A DNA stretch of 5,750 bases from Candidatus Kapaibacterium sp. (GTDB lineage: Bacteria > Bacteroidota > Ignavibacteria > Kapaibacteriales > UBA2268), in NCBI GenBank assembly GCA_030835065.1, contig JAUQWR010000833.1:1-5750 (forward strand). The letters are read 5' to 3'. A model generated the notes under the pieces. It saw nothing but the letters and a program-made list of their open reading frames with translations, was not told where the DNA came from and ran no database searches. A program made the translations under genes and the position numbers. Below are positions 1 through 4,766 of this stretch, piece by piece (position 1 is the stretch's first letter; every line of letters starts with the position of its first letter).

Positions 1-806
1 GTGGCTTGATGAATATTTGGGACGCTGGCGAAGGTACTGCTAGATTAGCTTATTACTATTCTAATCCTACTAACGTAAGCTCCAACAATAAGATTATGTC
101 TATTGCAAGTTCTACATTACGTACAAACGTTGTAAACTTCGGTATTGATTGGCGCCACTTTGGCAACTTAGAATTCGTTCTTCGTTCAGTTCTTGATTTT
201 GCTGCTACAAACGGCGGTACTATCGTTCCTGTTGAATTGTTAAGCTTTGATGCTAATGCTTTGAATAATAGAGTGGAATTAGTATGGGCTACTTCTTCAG
301 AAACTGAATCTTCAAGATTTGATATCGAAAGAGCTGAATCAGCTAAGTCTGGTGTTAGCACATTTGATAAAGTTGGTGAAGTTCCTGCTGTTGGTAATTC
401 AAGTGTTATTACTAACTACGGACCATTCGTAGATAGAGATGTTGTATTAGGTAATACTTATATTTATCGTTTGAAAATGATCGATAAAGATGGTCAGTTC
501 GATTATAGCGATGAAAAAGTTGTTACTTTGACATCTGAAGGTGCTGTTGTTACTTTAGGCGAAGCTCGTCCAAATCCTGTTAATACTGTTTCGACTATCG
601 AATATTCATTAACATCGGAAATGAACGTAACTATTAAAGTTTACGACATCACTGGTAAAGAAGTAGCTATGTTGTTCAACGGAAATTTAGCTGCTGGCAA
701 TTATACAGCTAAATTGAATGCTAGCTCACTAGTTAATGGTGTTTATACTGTAGTTCTTACAGCTAATAATGTAACATTAACAAAACAAATTACTGTTTCT
801 AAATAA
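1..806 (+). CDS. C-terminal part of a T9SS-secreted protein (5' end outside window)
   Basis: The frame is open from the left edge (first whole codon at base 3) to TAA at 804-806, so this is the end of a longer gene. Residue numbers here count from the TTG at base 6. Residues 1-70 finish an unidentified domain; the stretch around FGIDWRHFGN and a following helix resembles the last strand and helix of glutamine-amidotransferase-like folds in secreted Bacteroidota proteins, but that is a guess. Residues about 74-176 begin with VPVELLSF and look like a fibronectin type III/immunoglobulin-like linker domain, with the usual ELVWATSSE and NTYIYRLK strands. Residues about 183-266 are a type A T9SS sorting domain: RPNPVN, then YSL, VYDITGKEV, GNYTAKLNAS, GVYTVVL and a basic end at ITVSK. 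Family knowledge says such a domain is cut off after export through the outer membrane and the protein is released or anchored on the surface. Codon choice favours GCT, GTT, GGT and ACT more than in the neighbours, which may mean high expression. No catalytic residues are visible in this part. Confidence 0.88.
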   Translation, partial: GLMNIWDAGEGTARLAYYYSNPTNVSSNNKIMSIASSTLRTNVVNFGIDWRHFGNLEFVLRSVLDFAATNGGTIVPVELLSFDANALNNRVELVWATSSETESSRFDIERAESAKSGVSTFDKVGEVPAVGNSSVITNYGPFVDRDVVLGNTYIYRLKMIDKDGQFDYSDEKVVTLTSEGAVVTLGEARPNPVNTVSTIEYSLTSEMNVTIKVYDITGKEVAMLFNGNLAAGNYTAKLNASSLVNGVYTVVLTANNVTLTKQITVSK

Positions 807-829
807 GATTCATAATTAATTAAACAAGC

Positions 830-866
830 AGCCGCTTCGACTCCAAGAAGCGGCTTTTTGTTTTTT
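830..866 (+). terminator. Intrinsic terminator of the T9SS-secreted protein gene
   Basis: A 9-bp perfect stem (830-838 with 847-855, arm AGCCGCTTC) encloses an 8-nt loop and is followed at once by TTTTTGTTTTTT. It begins 24 bp after the stop codon of the upstream gene. GC-rich stem plus T-run in an AT-rich context is a textbook rho-independent terminator. Confidence 0.9.
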
Positions 867-918
867 ATAGGGTTTAGTTCCTTATGCTGTGCTTCTTCTT
901 AAATAAGTAACATAGAAT

Positions 919-1088
919 AAGAAGTAAGAATAGTAGCACAAAGTTACACGAAGTAACGCACAAAGTTGCAAAAATTGAAGAAGAAAGCAGGGTGATCTGG
1001 CTTTAAAAAACTTTGTGACCTTTGTGCTCCTTCTTGAATAATAAAACGAAGAAGCAGTAAGAAATAGTAACACAAAGTGAAGAAGATA
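919..1088. repeat. Intergenic repeat element, copy A (about 170 bp)
   Basis: This non-coding stretch is related, in the same orientation, to copy B at 2631-2791. Order of parts: an AAGAAGTAAGAA start (919-930); a CACAAAG-rich 34-bp core (937-970); a 41-bp segment (975-1015) matching copy B at 38 of 41 positions; a reverse-strand CACAAAG segment (1010-1028); a CTTCTT-N13-AAGAAG hairpin segment (1030-1054) matching copy B at 22 of 25; and a second AGTAAGAAATAG plus CACAAAG (1056-1077), ending GAAGAAGATA. It lies between the 3' ends of two convergent genes. I found no open frame that looks real, no transposase and no clear target-site duplication. It could be a MITE-like or REP-like element or a degenerate dispersed repeat; the sequence alone does not decide. 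Confidence 0.8.
937..970. repeat. 34-bp CACAAAG core repeat, copy 1
   Basis: This block matches 2742-2775 at 33 of 34 positions (A at 955 against T at 2760). Internally it is a short tandem array of about 10-12 nt units: CACAAAGTTA, CACGAAGTAACG, CACAAAGTTG. The spacing is close to one DNA helical turn. Confidence 0.85.
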
Positions 1089-1100
1089 AGGCAATATTTC

Positions 1101-1150
1101 AAAAAGAATGGGCTTCTCAATAGTGCTAAAAAAGCAATTAAAAAGCCCAT
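1101..1150 (-). terminator. Hairpin, probable terminator of uppP
   Basis: Perfect 8-bp arms, ATGGGCTT at 1108-1115 and AAGCCCAT at 1143-1150, enclose a 27-nt interior. The interior holds a small second stem (TGCT 1124-1127 with AGCA 1133-1136). Read on the minus strand it starts 23 bp after the uppP stop and is followed by the T-rich TTCTTTTT (1107-1100). The long interior and interrupted T-run make it weaker than the other two terminators in the window. Confidence 0.55.
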
Positions 1151-1173
1151 GAATATTACAATTTATTATATAT

Positions 1174-2034
1174 TTAATCAGCTACAAACTTTAATAATCC
1201 GGAATAAGTCATCCAAATTACAGCAATACCAATAATAATTCTATAAACTATAAATACAGATGTAGATCTGTTCTTTAAGAAGTTTATCAAGAATGCAATA
1301 GCCCAATAACCGCTAATTGCCGATACAATTGTAGCAACAACCATGTCTATAGCTAACGCAGAATCTAAGTACTCTAGCGCTTGATAGAATTGAAGTAATC
1401 CGCTTGCAAGTACAGCAGGAATGCTTAATAGGAATGAAAATCTAGCTGCTGTCTCTCTGTTTAATCCAAGAAATAAACCTGCTGTAATTGTAGTGCCAGA
1501 GCGTGATGAACCTGGAATAAGCGCAACACACTGAGCTAAGCCAACCATAATAGCATCTTTCAGACTAAGATTGTCCATTCCTCTTTTGAATTTAGCAGTT
1601 TTTTCGGCTATAAATAGTATTATTGCAAGCCCAATCAGACTTGCACCAATTACATATAGATTTTTTGTAAAATCACCTTCGATTAATTTCTTTAAAACTA
1701 GTCCTATTGTTACAATTGGTAATGTACCGGCAATAATAAACCAAGCCATTTTTGAATCAGATGATTGGTTTTTGAATGAAATACGATTTTTGCCTAAATT
1801 TTCTTTTATAAAACTTTTCGGTAGTTTGATTAGTTCTGAACGAAAATAGAGAATTACTGAAACCAAAGTACCAAGTTGGATTACTGCAATAAAAGCAGTC
1901 CACTTTTCAGGGTTATTAGGGTCAATCAATCCCATTAGGTTGCCTGCAATTGTAAGATGGGCTGTAGAGCTTATAGGAATAAATTCCGATAAACCCTGAA
2001 TTAAACCAAGAATTATTGAATAAAGTATATTCAT
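1174..2034 (-). CDS. uppP: Undecaprenyl-diphosphatase (UppP/BacA family)
   Basis: The enzyme removes one phosphate from undecaprenyl pyrophosphate to regenerate the lipid carrier used for peptidoglycan and surface polysaccharides. Loss of this activity raises sensitivity to bacitracin, hence the older name BacA. The 286-aa length is normal. The family's (E/Q)xxxE motif is QGLSE at residues 13-17 (Q13 where E. coli has E17; E17 matches E. coli E21), followed by PISSTAHL with H26 matching E. coli H30. The second signature PGSSRSGTT is at 174-182, with R178 matching E. coli R174. About eight hydrophobic segments place it in the inner membrane. The start at 2034 gives the usual N-terminus, with the first membrane segment reaching straight into the QGLSE motif. 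The ribosome site is weak (GGAT a few bases upstream). It stands alone, convergent with the left gene and divergent from the OsmC-family gene. Confidence 0.96.
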   Translation of the reverse strand: MNILYSIILGLIQGLSEFIPISSTAHLTIAGNLMGLIDPNNPEKWTAFIAVIQLGTLVSVILYFRSELIKLPKSFIKENLGKNRISFKNQSSDSKMAWFIIAGTLPIVTIGLVLKKLIEGDFTKNLYVIGASLIGLAIILFIAEKTAKFKRGMDNLSLKDAIMVGLAQCVALIPGSSRSGTTITAGLFLGLNRETAARFSFLLSIPAVLASGLLQFYQALEYLDSALAIDMVVATIVSAISGYWAIAFLINFLKNRSTSVFIVYRIIIGIAVIWMTYSGLLKFVAD

Positions 2035-2065
2035 AAATATCCATATTTTATGAAATAAAACATGG

Positions 2066-2099
2066 CAAAATTAATAATAAAATTTGAATATTAATCAAA
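2066..2099 (-). promoter_or_regulatory. Possible Bacteroidota-type promoter of uppP
   Basis: On the minus strand TAATTTTG (2073 to 2066) fits the TAnnTTTG -7 element, and TTTG (2099 to 2096) lies 22 bp further upstream in the position of a -33 element. The spacing is a little long and the region is very AT-rich, so a chance match is possible. It would give a leader of about 25 bases. Confidence 0.35.
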
Positions 2100-2138
2100 C
2101 AATGAATAAATAAATTCGTTTAATATTTTTTAATAAAT

Positions 2139-2143
2139 GGAGG
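2139..2143 (+). promoter_or_regulatory. Strong ribosome binding site of the OsmC-family gene
   Basis: GGAGG sits 4 nt before the ATG at 2148. It is the best Shine-Dalgarno match in the window and fixes this start. Weak or absent sites are more typical of classical Bacteroidetes, so it is a small lineage clue. Confidence 0.75.
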
Positions 2144-2147
2144 AAAT

Positions 2148-2567
2148 ATGAAAGCCGAATTATATCTTGATAGGAATTTGAGATTCATTGGAAAAAATGT
2201 AGATGGACTGGAAACAGTTTTTGATACTCATCCGGAAGTTGGTGGCGAAGATACAGCTGCTACGCCAATGGAAGTGATGTTGCAGGCTTTGGCGGCGTGT
2301 GCATCTATGGATATTGTGTCAATATTGAGGAAAAAGAAGAAGTCTGTGGATGCTTTTAAAGTTTTGCTGGATGGTGAGCGAAAAGATACTCATCCTAAGG
2401 TGTTTACCAGAGTGATTGTTAAGTTTGTATTGACAAGTGCTGATGCTGAAATGGGCGATTTGGAAAGAGCCGTATCTTTATCTACATCTACATATTGCAG
2501 TATTAATGCAATGTTTAAGGCTTCGGGTTGCGAGATGATTCATGAGTTGGAAATAATCAGGCCTTAA
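2148..2567 (+). CDS. OsmC/Ohr-family protein, YhfA-like (putative thiol peroxidase)
   Basis: Small cytoplasmic protein of 139 aa, the normal size for the family. OsmC and Ohr reduce organic hydroperoxides with a cysteine pair; the YhfA-like branch is less studied and its substrate is not known to me. The two conserved cysteines are visible: C51 in the helix PMEVMLQALAACASMD (residues 40-55) and C117 in STYCSIN (114-120), equivalent to the reactive and resolving cysteines of OsmC. The GGEDTAATPMEVML segment (32-45) is the family's loop leading into the cysteine helix. A third cysteine, C128, follows. The start is supported by GGAGG 4 nt upstream. The gene is monocistronic: divergent from uppP and followed 20 bp later by a terminator. 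The family assignment is firm; calling it a peroxidase is inference from the retained cysteines. Confidence 0.9.
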   Translation: MKAELYLDRNLRFIGKNVDGLETVFDTHPEVGGEDTAATPMEVMLQALAACASMDIVSILRKKKKSVDAFKVLLDGERKDTHPKVFTRVIVKFVLTSADAEMGDLERAVSLSTSTYCSINAMFKASGCEMIHELEIIRP

Positions 2568-2587
2568 AAGCATATAAATACCTATAG

Positions 2588-2619
2588 AAAAAGCAGAATC
2601 TTCTGCTTTTTTTATTTTT
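2588..2619 (+). terminator. Intrinsic terminator of the OsmC-family gene
   Basis: AAAAAGCAGA (2588-2597) pairs with TCTGCTTTTT (2602-2611) across the 4-nt loop ATCT. The core is 6 bp (AGCAGA/TCTGCT), extended by A-T pairs, and the T-tract TTTTTTTATTTTT follows. It lies 20 bp after the stop codon. Confidence 0.88.
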
Positions 2620-2630
2620 AGATTATTTAA

Positions 2631-2791
2631 AAGAAGTAAGAAATAGTATTACAAATTGAAGAAGAAAGCGGTGTAATCTGGCTTTAAAAAACTTTGCGTT
2701 ACTTCTTGGATAAGAAACCGAAGAAGAAGTAAGAATAGGATCACAAAGTTACACGAAGTTACGCACAAAGTTGCACAGAGTGAAGAAGATA
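2631..2791. repeat. Intergenic repeat element, copy B (about 161 bp)
   Basis: Related to copy A (919-1088) in the same orientation. It opens with AAGAAGTAAGAAATAGTA (2631-2648). The CACAAAG block that follows in copy A is reduced here to ACAAA. The 41-bp segment (2656-2696; 38 of 41) and the CTTCTT-N13-AAGAAG segment (2702-2726; 22 of 25) follow. It closes with AGTAAGAATAGGAT, the full 34-bp core (2742-2775) and GTGAAGAAGATA. So the core sits in the first arm of copy A but in the last arm of copy B. TTACTTCTT (2699-2707) is an exact inverse of AAGAAGTAA at 2631-2639 and at 2724-2732, so the element can fold. It begins 11 bp beyond the terminator of the OsmC-family gene. No gene is visible in it. 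Confidence 0.8.
2742..2775. repeat. 34-bp CACAAAG core repeat, copy 2
   Basis: Matches 937-970 at 33 of 34 positions. It is followed by CAGAGTGAAGAAG, so one further weak unit (CACAGAG) extends the array here, which copy 1 lacks. Confidence 0.85.
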
Positions 2792-2922
2792 CAGGCTTTT
2801 AAAAATTTGCAGTCCTTAGTACTTTATCAAAAAAAATATTAAATAAGAAGTTTTGTTCAATTTATCTAAACAGGATAATATTTGAATTAAATTATGAATA
2901 TATCAAATTAAATAAAAAAGTA

Positions 2923-2954
2923 TTTGCTTGATAAAGTGAAATGTTATAATTTTG
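2923..2954 (+). promoter_or_regulatory. Bacteroidota-type promoter of the TetR-family gene
   Basis: TTTG (2923-2926), a 20-bp spacer and TAATTTTG (2947-2954) fit the -33 TTTG / -7 TAnnTTTG pattern of Bacteroidota housekeeping promoters. Transcription would start near 2960, leaving a leader of about 24 bases before the ATG at 2984. A TATAAT also overlaps at 2945-2950. Confidence 0.55.
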
Positions 2955-2955
2955 T

Positions 2956-2974
2956 ATCGAATAAAATACGATAA
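2956..2974 (+). promoter_or_regulatory. Candidate TetR operator, site 1
   Basis: The 19-bp sequence ATCGAATAAAATACGATAA matches site 2 (3612-3630) at 16 of 19 and site 3 (3671-3689) at 16 of 19 positions. It spans the expected transcription start, where a bound repressor would block the regulator's own promoter. It contains ATCG-N9-CGAT, a weak dyad. Confidence 0.45.
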
Positions 2975-2983
2975 TGGTCGAAA

Positions 2984-3577
2984 ATGAAAAGACAGAAGCA
3001 AACAGAAGAAGAAGTAAGAGCTGAAATAGTAAGCACTGCACAGGCTTTGTTCAAAAGATATGGGTTTGCGAAAACAACAATGGAAGATATTGCCAAAAGT
3101 ATTAAAAAAGGCAAAAGTACATTGTATTATTACTATTCCTGCAAAGATGATATAATAAATGATGTAATCGTAAAAGAAACTGATGAAATATATCGTACTG
3201 TTGCTGCTTCGATCGTGCATAATAAGACAGCTTCCGACAAGTTAAGAACTTTTTTTGATGTAATACTTAAAGAAATTAAAACAAAAGCGAATCTTTACGG
3301 AACAATAAAAAGCGAAATTATTGAAAACCATACTCGCACTGAAGCTGCCACTAAATTTGAAAAATTACTTAGAACCTTATTATCTGAAATATTAGAGCAA
3401 GGAATAGAAAGCAAAGAATTTACATATATTAGCCTTGATGATGTCGAAAAAGTTGCAGCCACTATTATGATGTCTTTAGGCGGATTTATGCTCAATATTA
3501 ATAAATTAGACAGCGATTCAATGCTTTATGCATCTTCTGAATTGATGGCTAATATACTAATTAAAGGCTTGAAATAG
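2984..3577 (+). CDS. TetR/AcrR-family transcriptional regulator of an RND efflux pump
   Basis: A 197-aa protein of normal TetR length. Residues about 10-56 form the DNA-binding domain: a first helix ending in ALFKRYGFAKTTMEDIAKSI (21-40), then KKGKSTLYYYYSCKDDII (41-58), the recognition helix and its conserved tyrosine-rich end. The remaining helices (about 60-197) are the variable ligand and dimer domain, so the inducer cannot be read from the sequence. Members usually repress a neighbouring efflux operon and let go of DNA when a toxic compound binds. Here the adaptor and permease follow directly on the same strand, after 138 bp. No clear ribosome site precedes the ATG; the nearby ATG at 2974 is out of frame. 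Three copies of one motif flank this gene and the adaptor gene, which supports a local autorepressor, though it remains inference. Confidence 0.92.
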   Translation: MKRQKQTEEEVRAEIVSTAQALFKRYGFAKTTMEDIAKSIKKGKSTLYYYYSCKDDIINDVIVKETDEIYRTVAASIVHNKTASDKLRTFFDVILKEIKTKANLYGTIKSEIIENHTRTEAATKFEKLLRTLLSEILEQGIESKEFTYISLDDVEKVAATIMMSLGGFMLNINKLDSDSMLYASSELMANILIKGLK

Positions 3578-3611
3578 GATTATTCCGTGGCTTAAATTTT
3601 TTTATTATAAA

Positions 3612-3630
3612 ATCGACTGAAATACGAAAA
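3612..3630 (+). promoter_or_regulatory. Candidate TetR operator, site 2
   Basis: ATCGACTGAAATACGAAAA, 15 of 19 identical to site 3, which lies exactly 59 bp downstream; the 12-bp ATAAAATCGACT at 3607-3618 and 3666-3677 is identical. A short dyad TACG-N5-CGTA (3623-3635) overlaps its end. It lies in the -35/spacer region of a TATAAT-type promoter candidate, a good place for repression. Confidence 0.45.
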
Positions 3631-3642
3631 ACGTACTATAAT
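3613..3642 (+). promoter_or_regulatory. Possible promoter of the adaptor-permease operon
   Basis: TATAAT at 3637-3642 is preceded by an 18-bp spacer and TCGACT (3613-3618), a 4-of-6 match to TTGACA. No good TAnnTTTG element is seen in this gap, so the promoter class differs from that of the regulator gene if this is real. The leader would be about 65 bases and would carry candidate operator site 3. Confidence 0.3.
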
Positions 3643-3670
3643 ATAAGTTAAATGATTTTTTTACCATAAA

Positions 3671-3689
3671 ATCGACTAAAAAACAATAA
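3671..3689 (+). promoter_or_regulatory. Candidate TetR operator, site 3
   Basis: ATCGACTAAAAAACAATAA, followed by TCG, so that CGA (3673-3675) and TCG (3690-3692) form a loose dyad. It is the third copy of the motif, between the proposed promoter and the adaptor start. A paired site 59 bp from site 2 could allow cooperative binding. Confidence 0.4.
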
Positions 3690-3705
3690 TCGTTTTATAA
3701 ACTAT

Positions 3706-3709
3706 GGAG
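3706..3709 (+). promoter_or_regulatory. Ribosome binding site deciding the adaptor start
   Basis: GGAG stands 6 nt before the ATG at 3716. Two other in-frame ATGs (3704, 3710) overlap or abut this site and have no ribosome site of their own, so 3716 is preferred. Confidence 0.6.
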
Positions 3710-3715
3710 ATGATA

Positions 3716-4756
3716 ATGAATACTAAAAGTGTGAAATCTATTTTTGCTCTATTTGTTGCATTTGGATTGATCTCATCATGTTCCAATAAAAAAAATGACA
3801 GCGAGGCAATCGTAAATAAAGCGTTTTCTGTACGGGTTGCCACTGTTACTCAAAACAATGGAAAATCTGCAAATTATTATATTGGTATTGTCGAAGCAGA
3901 CAAAACAATACCCTTGAGCTTTCCTATGCCTGGAACAGTTCAAAAAGTAAATGTATCTGAAGGACAAAATATATCAGCCGGTGCTGTTTTAGCTAGTTTG
4001 GATGCTGAATCTGTAAAACAAAATCTCGAAATTAGTATTGCCCGCGAAAAACAAGCTTTAGATGCATATGAAAGATTAAACAAGGCTTACAAAGAAGGTG
4101 GTATTCCTGAGATTAAGTTTGTTGAAGTTAAGACTGGTCTGGAACAAGCAAAAGCTGCTGTATTAATTGCTAAAAAAAGTTTGAATGATTGTGTTTTGAA
4201 ATCTCCAATAAGCGGAACTATTGGCAAACGTATGATTGAGCCGGGTGCTAATGTGGCTCCATTCAATCCTGTATTTATGATTTATAAGATTGATAATATT
4301 AACATTAAAGTACCGGTCCCGGAAAATGAAATTTCAAAATTGAAAAAAGGGCAAACTGCAAATATTACTGTTGCGGCTCTTGGAGATCAGACTTTTCTGG
4401 GTAAAATCGACGAAATTGGTGTAGTTGCTAGTCCTGTGTCACATACTTATGATGTGAAAATTTCTATTAGAAATAATGGTCAGTTGATCAAACCTGGTAT
4501 GGCTTGCCAAGTAAGTATTGATGGATTAGATGGAGCTGCTTCACTTTTAGTCCCAAATAATGCGGTGCAAGGCGAACTTAATAAGCAATTTGTTTATGTC
4601 GTAAATAATGATAGAGTAGCAAAGCGCTATATTAAGTCAGCTGGTTACAATGCAAATTCAATTATTATTATAGATGGATTGAAGGAAGGAGAACAAGTCG
4701 TTATTTCTGGGGCGCAGAAATTGTTTGAAAATGCAAAAATCAGTATCCTAAAGTGA
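3716..4756 (+). CDS. RND efflux periplasmic adaptor (membrane fusion protein), lipoprotein
   Basis: This adaptor links the inner-membrane RND permease to an outer-membrane TolC-type channel. From the preferred start at 3716 it is 346 aa; starting at 3704 would add four residues. The N-terminus is a lipoprotein signal: basic MNTKSVK, a hydrophobic run and lipobox ISSC with C22, so it is probably lipid-anchored in the periplasm. The first lipoyl-like half follows (about residues 66-96: FPMPGTVQKVNVSEGQNIS), then a short alpha-hairpin (about 97-159) and the second lipoyl half (about 161-182: LKSPISGTIGKRMIEPGANV). The beta-barrel comes next (about 196-270) and the membrane-proximal domain, including LVPNNAVQG, ends the protein. 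Length and domain order are normal for AcrA/MexA-like adaptors. The permease starts 10 bp after the stop. The substrate is not predictable. Confidence 0.93.
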   Translation: MNTKSVKSIFALFVAFGLISSCSNKKNDSEAIVNKAFSVRVATVTQNNGKSANYYIGIVEADKTIPLSFPMPGTVQKVNVSEGQNISAGAVLASLDAESVKQNLEISIAREKQALDAYERLNKAYKEGGIPEIKFVEVKTGLEQAKAAVLIAKKSLNDCVLKSPISGTIGKRMIEPGANVAPFNPVFMIYKIDNINIKVPVPENEISKLKKGQTANITVAALGDQTFLGKIDEIGVVASPVSHTYDVKISIRNNGQLIKPGMACQVSIDGLDGAASLLVPNNAVQGELNKQFVYVVNNDRVAKRYIKSAGYNANSIIIIDGLKEGEQVVISGAQKLFENAKISILK

Positions 4757-4766
4757 GGATAAAGTT

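Noticed and set aside
6..11. TTG or ATG near the left edge as the true start of the first gene
   Set aside because: The frame is open upstream, there is no ribosome site, and a T9SS cargo protein needs a signal peptide, which is absent here. It is a truncated gene end.
937..1077. CRISPR-like array from repeated CACAAAG units
   Set aside because: Units are 10-12 nt, degenerate and adjacent, with no unique spacers of regular length and no cas genes.
882..1150. Two overlapping minus-strand open frames (882-1094 and 944-1150) of 70 and 68 codons
   Set aside because: Both lie inside repeat copy A and the adjoining hairpin. Their Phe/Leu/Ser/Tyr-rich products simply reflect the GAAGAAG and CACAAAG repeats read backwards; no ribosome site and no family resemblance.
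1571..1849. Plus-strand open frame of 92 codons inside uppP
   Set aside because: It is antisense to a well-conserved uppP reading frame and has no recognisable domain.
2901..2933. Inverted repeat TATCAA/TTGATA upstream of the regulator
   Set aside because: Only 6 bp of A/T-dominated sequence across a 21-nt gap; expected by chance in this composition and not repeated before the adaptor gene.
2903..3220. Minus-strand open frame of 105 codons over the regulator start
   Set aside because: It lies opposite the promoter and DNA-binding domain of the TetR gene; its Phe/Tyr-rich product is a shadow of AT-rich coding sequence.
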